Positions 7,736 to 16,415 of a stretch of DNA of 64,000 nucleotides are shown piece by piece; position 1 is the stretch's first letter; each line of letters starts with the position of its first letter. The DNA comes from IDS-8 sp964424805 (GTDB lineage Bacteria; Pseudomonadota; Gammaproteobacteria; Steroidobacterales; Woeseiaceae), in NCBI GenBank assembly GCA_964424805.1, contig CAYRKH010000001.1, positions 70,826 to 134,825 of the forward strand, written 5' to 3'. Below the pieces are notes generated by a model, which ran no database searches, was not told the origin of the DNA, and saw nothing but the letters and a program-made list of their open reading frames with translations. The translations under genes were made by a program, and so were the position numbers.

Positions 7736-9016
7736 TCAGTCGTCTACGGTGGTCCGACCCCGGAAGGTGTGGGTGAAGGCCGGGGTGGGGGTGCCGGTGG
7801 CCGAGTTGGGGGTGGTGACGATGGTCAGCGTGAGGGTCTCGGCGGCGAGGGTGAGGTCGGCGAAGCCCCAGACCAGGCCCTCGACGTAGAGGCTTTGGTG
7901 CTGCGGGAAGGTCCGGTCCCGCCAGGCCATGAAGGGCGTGTGCACCGGGCGCTGCTTGCCGGCCGCGCCGGAGACGAGGGTGACGAGCGGCGGATGGTCG
8001 AGGTAGGCCTCGCCCTCGGTGCGGCAATCGTCGGTGTGGACTTCGAGCGTGTGATCGTGCCCGGAGACGTACGCGTCCGCGTAGCGGCAGAGTGACGGCA
8101 GCAAGAGGCGGCGCAGCACCTTCGCTTCCTCGTGCTTGCTGCCGGACGACGACCACAGGGGATGGTGGCCGACCACGATCTTCCAGCGCGCGTCCGAGTC
8201 GGCAAGGGCGCGTTCCAGCCACTCGAGCATCTGCTTTTCGTCGCCGACGGGCTCGGTCCACGGCTCCTCCCGGTCTTCCCTGCCCGTGTCGATGGGCGTG
8301 CCGTCCGCTGCCACGGCATCGTCCATGACGACCTCGGCCGCGAGGAGCACCGTGGTGTCGATGGCGAACAGTTCCACGCCCGGCGCCGGCCGCGCGCGGT
8401 AGTAGATGCCGTCGAGCTCGTAGAGCGGCGACTGCTCGAGCCAGGCGATCTGTGCCATCGCGCCTTCGCGCGAGGTGTCCCAGTCATGGTTGCCGAGCAC
8501 GGGGTAGATCACGAAGTCGGGGTCCTGCTCTTTGAGCGGGGCGTACGGCGCGTGCAGCAGGTCGTCGAAGCGCTTGGCGTCCGGGCGCCCGTCGGCACCC
8601 AGCGTGCCGCCGGCCGGGTAGATGTTGTCACCGACCATGACGCCGAAATCGCATCGGTCCGCCGGGCGGCACCAGGTCTTTGCGGCCTGCGCTACCGGCC
8701 ACATGCCGCTCGCCATTACCCAGCCGCCGGTCTGCTCGGCGTAGTGCATGGGCGGGATGCGGAATTCCGCGATCGGGCGCTTGTCCTCGATCCAGTCGTC
8801 GAGCTCGTTGATGATGAACTCGCGGCCGGTGAAGGCCTCCTCGTAGTCGTCGTCGTCGAGGTAGTCGTAGTCGTAGCCGGTATCGCCGAACACGAGGATG
8901 CTGACGGGGGCGAAAGCGTCCGGGGATTGCGCGGATCCGGCACGGTCGACCGCGCAGGCGGCGAGCAGTGCCGCCAGCGCGGCAGTGGCGCATAGTCGCA
9001 TCGGGCTTCCGCTCAT
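7736..9016 (-). CDS. Metallophosphoesterase lipoprotein (purple-acid-phosphatase-like)
   Basis: 426 residues. The start at 9016 overlaps the kinase stop (ATGA); the open frame runs further upstream, but only as kinase antiframe. Lipoprotein signal: hydrophobic core ending LLAACAV, with Cys21 as lipidation site. All calcineurin-like metal motifs are present in order: FGDTGYD, VGDNIYP, GNHDWD, GHHPLW and SGHDHTLE. It should be an extracytoplasmic phosphatase. Its place behind the PfkB kinase and OPA transporter, next to phytase, suggests it removes remaining phosphates from inositol phosphates; that is inference. Confidence 0.85.
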   Translation of the reverse strand: MSGSPMRLCATAALAALLAACAVDRAGSAQSPDAFAPVSILVFGDTGYDYDYLDDDDYEEAFTGREFIINELDDWIEDKRPIAEFRIPPMHYAEQTGGWVMASGMWPVAQAAKTWCRPADRCDFGVMVGDNIYPAGGTLGADGRPDAKRFDDLLHAPYAPLKEQDPDFVIYPVLGNHDWDTSREGAMAQIAWLEQSPLYELDGIYYRARPAPGVELFAIDTTVLLAAEVVMDDAVAADGTPIDTGREDREEPWTEPVGDEKQMLEWLERALADSDARWKIVVGHHPLWSSSGSKHEEAKVLRRLLLPSLCRYADAYVSGHDHTLEVHTDDCRTEGEAYLDHPPLVTLVSGAAGKQRPVHTPFMAWRDRTFPQHQSLYVEGLVWGFADLTLAAETLTLTIVTTPNSATGTPTPAFTHTFRGRTTVDD

Positions 9017-9903
9017 GTCGCGGCCGCGTAGCGCGCCGCGAGCAGGCGGCGGACGTCGTTTGCGGTGCATTGTACCGGTCCCTCCTTTTCCATCTTCAGG
9101 CTGGTGACCGCCGCGGCCCAGGTCGTGGCCTCGTCGGGCGGCACGTCCAGCCGCGCCGAGACGTACGAGCCCATGCAGGTGTCGCCCCGGCCGCTCCGGC
9201 CGACCAGCTCGCGCGGATGGAAGCCGGCTTCGTGGTACTCGCCGTCGGCCAGCACCAGCAGGCCGTCGCGGTGGGTGAGCACGACCTCGGCGGGACCCTG
9301 CGCCGCGAGCGCTGCCGCCGCGCGGCGGACGTCCGTCTCGCCGGTCAGGAATTCCGCCTCGACGGCGTCCGTCTTGAGAATGTCGATGAGCGCGAGCACC
9401 GCGGCCTGCTCCGGCCACGACTCGTAGCGAAGCTGGCCGTCGTCGGCCACGACGCGCACGAATCCCTGCACGTCGGCGCAGAGCAGGCCGCCTTTCGCCT
9501 TCAGCGCCTCGAGGACCGCGAGCGGCGTTTCACCGCGCGCCGAGCCGTTGACGACGAACGCGCGGGCGGTGAAGCCGGCGACGATTTCCGGCGAGAACGG
9601 CTCGGCCACGGCGGCGACGGTGAGCCGCCGCTCGTCGACGTTCGCGGTCGGGTATTCGAGCCGCATCAGCGTCGACTGCTTCGACTCGACGACGTGCACC
9701 TCGACGCCTTTTGCACGCAGGCCCTCGGTAGACGCGCGGTCTTCGGCGGCCAGGCGCGTGAGGGCGCCCACCGCAAGGTCCCGCAGCGCGGCGGCATGCG
9801 CGGCGTAGCTGTAACCGCCACCGTGCACGTGGCGCGTGCCGGCCGCCGAAACGATGGTGTCCTTGGTGTAATTGCCGATCGCGAGAAAGTCGTAGGAATG
9901 CAT
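9013..9903 (-). CDS. PfkB-family sugar/polyol kinase
   Basis: 296 residues. N-terminal GNYTKDTIV and HVHGGGYSYAAHAA match the PfkB substrate-binding region; GRSGRGDTCMG is the C-terminal signature with the catalytic Asp. The substrate cannot be read from sequence. PfkB kinases include myo-inositol kinases, which makes inositol or a related polyol attractive here, but ribose- or fructose-type substrates are equally allowed. It lies 21 bp downstream of the OPA transporter and overlaps the phosphoesterase by 4 bp, forming a three-gene operon divergent from phytase. Confidence 0.82.
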   Translation of the reverse strand: MHSYDFLAIGNYTKDTIVSAAGTRHVHGGGYSYAAHAAALRDLAVGALTRLAAEDRASTEGLRAKGVEVHVVESKQSTLMRLEYPTANVDERRLTVAAVAEPFSPEIVAGFTARAFVVNGSARGETPLAVLEALKAKGGLLCADVQGFVRVVADDGQLRYESWPEQAAVLALIDILKTDAVEAEFLTGETDVRRAAAALAAQGPAEVVLTHRDGLLVLADGEYHEAGFHPRELVGRSGRGDTCMGSYVSARLDVPPDEATTWAAAVTSLKMEKEGPVQCTANDVRRLLAARYAAAT

Positions 9904-9924
9904 GAAAATAGTTGACCCGTTTGT

Positions 9925-11220
9925 TTAGTCGCGCAACTGCACGCGCCAGAGTGTTGCCGCCAGCAGCATGGACAGCACCGCAGCGCCCATCCAGAACCAG
10001 ATCGCCGCGGTGAAGTCGTAGACCCGTTCGCCGTCGACCAGCGTCATGCCCTGCTGGATGAGGTAGCCGCTGACGTTTTCCTGGATGCCCGCGCCGACGT
10101 AGCTGAACACGCCGATGAAGCCCATGATCGCGCCGGCCGCGCGTTTCGGCGCGATGTCGACCCCGAACAGCCCGCCCAGCGAGGTGACCAGCCCGTTCAG
10201 CCCGATCCCGTACAGCGCGAAGGCGAAGAACAGCATCGGCATGTTGCGCGGCCCGAAGAAGATGAGGTAGAGCGCCACGATTTCGATGATCGCGAACAGC
10301 AGGTTCGCGGGCGGGCGGCGGGCGCCGAACACCTTGTCCGAGATGTAGCCGAACGCGATGCAGCCGGCGATGCCGGCGATGGTGTTCACCATCAGCAGCG
10401 TGCCGGCTTCGACCAGGGAATAGCCGCGCCCTTCCTGCAGGTACAGGATGCCCCAGCTGTTGATCGCGTAGCGCACGACATAGTTCGTGGCGCTCGCCAG
10501 CGCGAGCATCCAGATCGAGGGCAGCGCGAGGATCGAGAGCTGGGTTTTCCAGAGGTTGGTGGTCGAGGGTTGCCGCGTCTTTTGCCAGTGATCGTCCTTC
10601 CAGTCGTTCACCTCGGGCAGGCCGAGGGTGCGCGGACGATCCTGCATCAGGGCAAACACGCCGATCGCCACCAGGATACACAGGACGCCCGGGCCCCAGA
10701 AACCGAAGCGCCAGCCCCACGCCGAGACCAGCCCTGCGACCACCACGAACGTCAGGCCCTCGCCGATCGAATGCGCCGTGCTCCAGATGCCGTAGTAGCG
10801 GCCGCGCTCGCGGTTGCTGTACCAGTTGGCGAGCGTGACGATGCCGGCCGGCGCACCGAAGCCCTGGAACCAGCCGTTCAGCGCCCACAGCACGACCGAG
10901 ACGGTGAGGACGGTGGAGAAGCCCATGCCGACGTTCAGGAGCGCGGACATCAGGAGGCCGAACGCGAAGAACACCTTCATGTTCGCGTGATCGGACAGGA
11001 AGCCGTTCGTGAGCTTGCCGGCGGCGTAGGTATAGAAGAGCGCCGAGCCGATCAGGCCGAGCTCCACCGGCGTGAAGATGCCGGCGTCGATCAGCGGCTG
11101 CTTGACGACCGACAGCGCCAGCCGGCAGGTATAGGCGAGGCCGTAACCCAGCGTGATGGCGATGAGGACGCGCAGGCGATGCTGCCGGTACAGCCGGTCG
11201 ACGGTGCCCCGGTCGTCCAT
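9925..11220 (-). CDS. MFS transporter, organophosphate:phosphate antiporter (OPA) type
   Basis: 431 residues with about 12 hydrophobic segments. YGLAYTCRLALSVVKQPLI, the FYTYAAGKLTNGFLSDHAN loop and AHSIGEGLTF/GWRFGFWGPG resemble GlpT/UhpT/UhpC-type carriers, which exchange an organic phosphate for Pi across the inner membrane. First gene of the operon with the PfkB kinase and phosphoesterase, and divergent from phytase. It may import a partly dephosphorylated inositol phosphate or another sugar phosphate. The family is confident; the ligand is not. Confidence 0.82.
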   Translation of the reverse strand: MDDRGTVDRLYRQHRLRVLIAITLGYGLAYTCRLALSVVKQPLIDAGIFTPVELGLIGSALFYTYAAGKLTNGFLSDHANMKVFFAFGLLMSALLNVGMGFSTVLTVSVVLWALNGWFQGFGAPAGIVTLANWYSNRERGRYYGIWSTAHSIGEGLTFVVVAGLVSAWGWRFGFWGPGVLCILVAIGVFALMQDRPRTLGLPEVNDWKDDHWQKTRQPSTTNLWKTQLSILALPSIWMLALASATNYVVRYAINSWGILYLQEGRGYSLVEAGTLLMVNTIAGIAGCIAFGYISDKVFGARRPPANLLFAIIEIVALYLIFFGPRNMPMLFFAFALYGIGLNGLVTSLGGLFGVDIAPKRAAGAIMGFIGVFSYVGAGIQENVSGYLIQQGMTLVDGERVYDFTAAIWFWMGAAVLSMLLAATLWRVQLRD

Positions 11221-11336
11221 GGGCGGACGGTCGGGTCCGGTGGCAAACAGTGCGGTCAGCTTGTGAAGAACGGCCCAGCCCCCCGGCCCGGACGATACCT
11301 GTACTGTCCCGGCAATTTCAGCAAACCTTAAGCCTT

Positions 11337-11359
11337 TGAAATTTTCATTCGATTATAAT
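11337..11359 (+). promoter_or_regulatory. Phytase promoter region: -10 box and short palindrome
   Basis: In the 208-bp divergent gap between the OPA transporter and phytase, TATAAT (11354-11359) is a consensus -10 box on the plus strand. No good -35 is spaced correctly. TGAAA-T-TTTCA (11337-11347) lies just upstream. Its arms are the same as those of the palindromes at the inositol promoter, with a 1-bp instead of 6-bp spacer. It is either a diverged operator or AT-rich coincidence. Confidence 0.4.
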
Positions 11360-11428
11360 AGAAAATAGAATGATTGTTCCAGCTCCGCCCGCGGCTGCGG
11401 CGGGGCCGCTCCGGAAGGGGGGAGACCC

Positions 11429-13471
11429 ATGAAAAGTATTTACCCGATCGCGTTCCTGTTCGTGCTGGCCGCGTGCGCGCGGCCGGACGCCGAACCCGGG
11501 CTTGAAGGCGGCGGCGCGGCGCCGGCCGTCGTGCCGGCGAGCGCCGTCACCGACCCGGTCGAGTTCGGGGCGCTGGTGAACGCCGCGTTCTGGGTCGACC
11601 CGGCGAGCCCCGGGGCCTCGTTGATCCTCGGCGCGGCGGAGACGGCGGGCGTCGAGATGTACCGGCCGGACGGCCGCCGCGCCGGGAGTTTCGACGCCGT
11701 CGACGCGGGCTTCGTTGCGGTCGTCCCGGACCCCTACGGGGAGAACGCGCCGCTGGTGGCGGTATACGACCGGCATGACGCGGCCCTCAAGGCCTACCGC
11801 CTGGACCGGGAGGCGCTGACCCTGGTCGCCGCGATGCCCGAACCGCTGCCGCTGGGCGACGAGCTGACCGGGCTCTGCCATTATCACAGCCGCCTGTCCG
11901 ACAGCGACTACCTGTACGCCGTGACCGACGCCGGCGTGGTCCTGCACTTCGAGCTGTTCACCGCCGGCGGCGAGGTGGGCGGGCAGCTGCTGCGCACGAT
12001 CCCGTCCGGCAAGGGCAGCGGCTACTGCGCCGTGGACCCGTTCGCGGCAGCGCTGTACGTCGCCGAGGAGGAGGTCGGTATCTGGCGCTTCGGCGCGGAG
12101 CCGGAAAGCGACACGACGCGAGAGCCGGTGGCGCTGGTCGCGCCGTGGGGCCTGCTGAGCGACGAGGTGAAGGGCATTGCCGTCTATCACGTCGATGCCG
12201 AGACGGCCTACCTGGTGGCGGCGGACATCGGGGCGAACCGCCTGGCCGTGATCGATCCGGCCACCGCCGCCCTGCTCGGCGCGATCGAGGTGCCGGAACT
12301 CGTCGAAGCGGAAGGCGTGGCCGCCACCGCCGTCCCGCTCGGCGGCCGGTTCCCGGGCGGGCTGCTCGCGGTCGCCGACGAGGACGAGTCCGGCGGCGGC
12401 ACCGACATCAAGCTCATCGGCTGGCAGGCCGTGGCCGGGGCGCTCGGGCTGCAGAGCGCCGACGGCCCGCTGGCCCCGCCCGAGCCGCTGCCGGCCGTGC
12501 GGCCGGTGCTGGAGACCGAGGTCGTGGCGAGCTACGGCGACGCCGCCGACGACCCGGCGATCTGGGTGCACCCGGAGGACCCCGCCAAAAGCCTGGTCAT
12601 CGGCACGGACAAGCAGCTCGGCCTCTACGTGTTCGATCTCGAGGGCCGCACCGTGCAGACGCTGCCGCACGGGCGCATGAACAACGTCGACCTGCGCCAG
12701 GGCTTTCCGCTGGGCGGTGAAACGGTCTCACTCGTGACCGCGAGCAACCGCAGCAACGACAGCATCGCCGCCTACAAGATCGCACCCGGGGAGACGCAGC
12801 TCGTCGAGGCGGCCGCCGGCACGCTGGCGACCGGCTTCGCGGATCCGTACGGCCTGTGCATGTATCACAGCGCGGCGTCCGGCGAGTTCTACGTGTTCGT
12901 CAACGAAGGCGGTGACGGCACCTTCCGCCAGTGGCGGCTGTTCGACAACGGGGAGGGCAGGGTGGCCATTTCGCTGGAACGCGAGTTCGCCGTCGGCTCG
13001 CAGGCCGAAGGCTGCGTCGCCGACGACGAGCTCGGTTACCTGTACATCAACGAAGAGGATCGCGGCCTCTGGAAGTATTCCGCCGAGCCCGACGGCGGCG
13101 ACGCGCGCACGTTGATCGACTCCACGGAGGACGGCCGCCTCACGGCCGACGTCGAAGGCGTGGACCTGTGGGCGCGGGACGACGGCACCGGCTACCTCGT
13201 GGTGTCGAACCAGGGTGCCGACAACTACGCCGTGTACGAGCGCGGCGGCGACAACGCCTACGTCGGCCATTTCCACGTCGTCGCGAACGCGCAGGCAGGC
13301 ATCGACGGCGCCTCCGAAACCGACGGCCTCGCCGTCACCAGCGCGCCGCTCGGCGAGCGTTTTCCGGCGGGCCTCCTCGTGGTGCAGGACGGGCGCAACA
13401 TCGCTCCCGAGGAGCGCCAGAACTTCAAGTACGTGTCGTGGGCGGACGTTGCCGAGAGTCTCGGTCTTTAA
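11429..13471 (+). CDS. Two-domain beta-propeller phytase lipoprotein
   Basis: 680 residues. Lipoprotein signal MKSIYPIAFLFVLAAC with Cys16. Residues about 30-345 form a first, less conserved propeller. Residues about 365-680 form a full beta-propeller phytase domain: DDPAIWVHPEDP, VIGTDKQLGLYVFDLEG, RMNNVDLRQGF, SNRSNDSIAAYKI, DPYGLCMY, NEGGDGTF, EGCVADDELGYLYINEE, and VSNQGADNYAVY near the end. These carry the acidic Ca2+ and phosphate site residues of the BPP family. Such enzymes hydrolyse Ca-phytate at neutral pH. Two-domain forms are known in which the incomplete N-terminal propeller aids hydrolysis. It is probably on the cell surface or in the periplasm, convergent with the inositol operon. 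Confidence 0.92.
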   Translation: MKSIYPIAFLFVLAACARPDAEPGLEGGGAAPAVVPASAVTDPVEFGALVNAAFWVDPASPGASLILGAAETAGVEMYRPDGRRAGSFDAVDAGFVAVVPDPYGENAPLVAVYDRHDAALKAYRLDREALTLVAAMPEPLPLGDELTGLCHYHSRLSDSDYLYAVTDAGVVLHFELFTAGGEVGGQLLRTIPSGKGSGYCAVDPFAAALYVAEEEVGIWRFGAEPESDTTREPVALVAPWGLLSDEVKGIAVYHVDAETAYLVAADIGANRLAVIDPATAALLGAIEVPELVEAEGVAATAVPLGGRFPGGLLAVADEDESGGGTDIKLIGWQAVAGALGLQSADGPLAPPEPLPAVRPVLETEVVASYGDAADDPAIWVHPEDPAKSLVIGTDKQLGLYVFDLEGRTVQTLPHGRMNNVDLRQGFPLGGETVSLVTASNRSNDSIAAYKIAPGETQLVEAAAGTLATGFADPYGLCMYHSAASGEFYVFVNEGGDGTFRQWRLFDNGEGRVAISLEREFAVGSQAEGCVADDELGYLYINEEDRGLWKYSAEPDGGDARTLIDSTEDGRLTADVEGVDLWARDDGTGYLVVSNQGADNYAVYERGGDNAYVGHFHVVANAQAGIDGASETDGLAVTSAPLGERFPAGLLVVQDGRNIAPEERQNFKYVSWADVAESLGL

Positions 13472-13628
13472 GGCGGGGGCGGGTTGAAGCGCCGTGGCAC
13501 CGGGGTTCGGGCGCGGGGGCCGGCGGGGAGGCTCGTCGCGGGCGGTGTCTGGGGTGCGGGATCTGTTGATGGTGATGGACTCCCGTGGCGCGGCATCAGT
13601 CGAGGTGACGCCTCGCGGCGTGGTATCT

Positions 13629-13699
13629 GTGGGAGCGCGCATTGCGCGCGATGCTGAGTGTGGGAGTGGTGGCATCGCGCGCGATGCGCGCTCCTACAG
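13629..13699. repeat. REP-like inverted pair, copy 1
   Basis: A unit GGGAGCGCGCATTGCGCGCG (from 13631, with ATG following) is followed about 20 bp later by its near-complement, 13673-13698 (CATCGCGCGCG, ATGCGCGCTCCTAC). Each unit is itself palindromic (GCGCGC-ATT-GCGCGC). The same pair recurs at 53126-53195. Lies in the 222-bp gap between convergent phytase and iolE; nothing else is recognisable there. Confidence 0.8.
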
Positions 13700-14575
13700 G
13701 GGGGCGAGGATGCGGTGCAGTGTTTGGTGGCCTCGCGTGGCGTTCGTGACGGGGTCGGCGATCGTGGGGTCCTGCTCGGCCTCGACGACCATCCAGCCGT
13801 CGTAGCCCACGGCGAGGAGCGGCTCGATGACGGCCTCGTAATCGATGCAGCCGTCGCCGGGGACCGTGAACACGCCCTGAAGGACCGCTTCGAGGAAACT
13901 CGTGTCGGCGTTCCGGCAGCGTTCCAGGACCTCCGGGCGGATGTCTTTGCAGTGCAGGTGCGCGATGCGCGCCGCGTGTCGCTGCGCCGCGCGCCGCGGG
14001 TCGCCGCCGGCGTAGTGCAGGTGCCCGGTGTCGAGCAGCAGCTCCACGTCGTCGCCGCAGGCCGCCATCAGGGCGTCCACCTCGTCCTCCGACTGCACCA
14101 CCGTGCCCATGTGATGATGGTAGGCGAGGCGCATGCCGCGCTCGCGCATGCGCGCCGCCAGTTCGTCCAGGCGTTCGGCGAACCGGCGAAACGCCAACGC
14201 CGGCAGCCGCGGCCGCTGCGACAGCCGCTGCTGCAGGTCGCCGTGCACGCAGCCGGTGACTTCCGCGCATACCATCACGCCGCTGCCGAGTGCCTGCAGC
14301 AGCTCGAGGTGCGGCTGCATCGCGGCGAACTCGTCGGCCGCCGTGCGCTCGAGCAGGCGCAGGCTGTACCAGCCGGAGACGAGCGCGAGGCCGTGCCGCT
14401 CGAGCAGCGGCCCGAGCTCCGCGGCGCGGCGCGGGAACTTGCGGCCGAGCTCCACTCCGGCGTAGCCCGCCGCCGCCGCTTCACGCAGACAGGTGTCGAG
14501 GCCGATGTTCGCGCCCAGCGACGGCAGGTCGTCGTTGCTCCAGGTGAGCGGGTTGATGCCGAGGCGGATGCTCAT
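13694..14575 (-). CDS. iolE: Inosose dehydratase IolE
   Basis: 293 residues from the ATG that overlaps the iolD stop (ATGA at 14572-14575). Xylose-isomerase-like TIM barrel: LGINPLTWSNDD at the N-terminus is typical of IolE, followed by VELGRKFP, MRLAYHHHMGT, ELLLDTGHLHYAGGDP and IAHLHCKDIRPEVL, which carry the metal and substrate residues. It dehydrates 2-keto-myo-inositol to a trihydroxycyclohexane-dione. It is the last gene of the inositol operon, and its stop lies inside the REP pair. Confidence 0.93.
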   Translation of the reverse strand: MSIRLGINPLTWSNDDLPSLGANIGLDTCLREAAAAGYAGVELGRKFPRRAAELGPLLERHGLALVSGWYSLRLLERTAADEFAAMQPHLELLQALGSGVMVCAEVTGCVHGDLQQRLSQRPRLPALAFRRFAERLDELAARMRERGMRLAYHHHMGTVVQSEDEVDALMAACGDDVELLLDTGHLHYAGGDPRRAAQRHAARIAHLHCKDIRPEVLERCRNADTSFLEAVLQGVFTVPGDGCIDYEAVIEPLLAVGYDGWMVVEAEQDPTIADPVTNATRGHQTLHRILAPL

Positions 14576-16392
14576 CGCGCGCGCCGGTTCGCGTAGTCGG
14601 CGTAGGCGCGCCGCACCGGCTCGCTGGCCGATACTTCCGGCACCGGTACGTCCCACCAGGCGCCGCCGGCGCCGGTCGACTTCGCCGGGTCGGTCCGGAT
14701 CACCAGCACCTGCGTCGTCTTCGCCGCTAACGCCCCGTCGAGGGCCCGCACCAGGCTGCCGATGCCGTCGACGGCGGTCGCGTCCGCGCCGAGCGCGCGC
14801 GCGTGGGCAACGAAGTCGATCGCGGGCGGGCCGGACAGCAGGTTGTTGTACGCGTTGCTGCCGCAGGACTGCTGCAGGCGGTTGATGCAGCCGAAGCCGC
14901 GGTTATCGAGGAGCACGATCGTGAGCTTGACACCGAGCGCCACCGACGTCGCGATCTCGGAATTCAGCATGAGATAGCTGCCGTCGCCGACCAGCACGAT
15001 CACTTCGCGTTCCGGCCGCGCCATCTTTACGCCGAGGCCCCCCGCGATCTCGTAGCCCATGCAGGAGTAGCCGTACTCGAGGTGGTAGCTGCCGGGACCG
15101 GCCGCGCGCCAGAGCTTGTGCAGCTCACCCGGGAGCCCGCCCGCCGCGCAGACCACCGTGGCATTGGCGGGGCTCGCGCGGTTGACGGCGCCCAGCACCT
15201 GCGCGTCGGAAGGCAGGCCTGCCGACGCGGGCCGCGTTGCTTCTTCGACCTCGCGGTGCCAGCCGGCGATCGAGGATTCGACCAGGCCGCTTCGTGCGGC
15301 ATCCCGGGCCAGCGGCGAGAGCTCCCGATCGAGCTCGGCCAGGGTCACGGCCGCGTCGCCGCGCAGCGCCAGCGCGTCGTGCTTGATGGCGTCGTGCCGG
15401 TTGACGTTGATCGACACGAACTGCGCATCCGCCGCAAACAGGGTATGCGATGCCGTGGTGAAGTCCTGCAGGCGCGTGCCGACCGCGACGATCACGTCGG
15501 CATCGCTCGCCAGGCAATTGGCGGCGGCACTGCCGGTCACGCCGATCGCGCCGGCGTTCAGCGCGTGATCCCAGGGGAGCGCGCCCTTGCCGGCCTGGGT
15601 TTCCGTGACCGGAATGCCGTGGCGGCTCGCGAAGCGCGCCAGTGCCTCGCAGGCCCCGGAATAGTGCACGCCGCCGCCGGCGATCAACAGCGGCCGCTTC
15701 GCCTCGCGCAGCAGCGCCGCGGCGCCTGCGATGCGGCCGCTGTCGGCCCGCGGCTTCGCGATGCGGTGCAGCACCGGCTCGAACAGCGACGCCGGGTAGT
15801 CGTACGCCTCCGCCTGCACGTCCTGCGGCAGCGCGAGCATCACGGGGCCGCAGTCCGCCGGGTCGGTCAGCACGGACAAGGCCTGCGGCATGGCGCTGAT
15901 CAGCTGCTCCGGCCGCACGATCCGGTCCCAGAAGCGCGTCACCGGCCGGAAGCAGTCGTTCGCCGTCACACAGGGCTCGGTGAAATCCTCAACCTGCTGC
16001 AGCACCGGGTCGGGCCGGCGGCTCGCGAACGTGTCGCCCGGCAGGAGCAGCACCGGCAGCCGGTTCACGTGCGCCAGCGCCGCGGCCGTTACCATGTTGG
16101 TGGCGCCGGGGCCGATCGAGGTCGTGCAGGCCATCATCCGGCGCCGGTTGCTGGCTTTGGCGAACGCGATGGCGGCGTGCGCCATGGCCTGTTCGTTGTG
16201 AGCACGGTAGACGGGCAGCGTGTCGGTCGCGTGCTGCAGGGCTTCGCCCAGGCCGGCGACGTTACCGTGGCCGAAGATGGCAAAGACGCCGGCAAAGAGT
16301 AGTTGCTCAGTGCCCTCGATCTCGGTGCGCTGCGCCGCGAGGTAGCGGACGAGGGCCTGGGCCATGGTCAGTCGGATGGTTTCTTCAGGCAT
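14572..16392 (-). CDS. iolD: 3D-(3,5/4)-trihydroxycyclohexane-1,2-dione hydrolase IolD
   Basis: 606 residues. Start MPEETIRLTMAQALVRYLAA matches IolD; the longer open frame upstream overlaps iolC and is rejected. It is a ThDP-dependent enzyme of the acetolactate-synthase fold. VYRAHNEQAMAHAA holds the activating Glu, TTSIGPGATNMVTAAA the next strand, and the ThDP-Mg motif is VLVGDGSYLM with downstream DNRGFGCINRLQ. It hydrolyses the ring dione to 5-deoxyglucuronate. The neighbours iolC (23-bp gap) and iolE (4-bp overlap) make the assignment very secure. Confidence 0.94.
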   Translation of the reverse strand: MPEETIRLTMAQALVRYLAAQRTEIEGTEQLLFAGVFAIFGHGNVAGLGEALQHATDTLPVYRAHNEQAMAHAAIAFAKASNRRRMMACTTSIGPGATNMVTAAALAHVNRLPVLLLPGDTFASRRPDPVLQQVEDFTEPCVTANDCFRPVTRFWDRIVRPEQLISAMPQALSVLTDPADCGPVMLALPQDVQAEAYDYPASLFEPVLHRIAKPRADSGRIAGAAALLREAKRPLLIAGGGVHYSGACEALARFASRHGIPVTETQAGKGALPWDHALNAGAIGVTGSAAANCLASDADVIVAVGTRLQDFTTASHTLFAADAQFVSINVNRHDAIKHDALALRGDAAVTLAELDRELSPLARDAARSGLVESSIAGWHREVEEATRPASAGLPSDAQVLGAVNRASPANATVVCAAGGLPGELHKLWRAAGPGSYHLEYGYSCMGYEIAGGLGVKMARPEREVIVLVGDGSYLMLNSEIATSVALGVKLTIVLLDNRGFGCINRLQQSCGSNAYNNLLSGPPAIDFVAHARALGADATAVDGIGSLVRALDGALAAKTTQVLVIRTDPAKSTGAGGAWWDVPVPEVSASEPVRRAYADYANRRAR

Positions 16393-16415
16393 GGTTCGGG
16401 GTTCCAGGGTCGAGC

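Noticed and set aside
9017..9418. Upstream extension of the metallophosphoesterase frame
   Set aside because: It overlaps the PfkB kinase and would bury the lipoprotein signal peptide.
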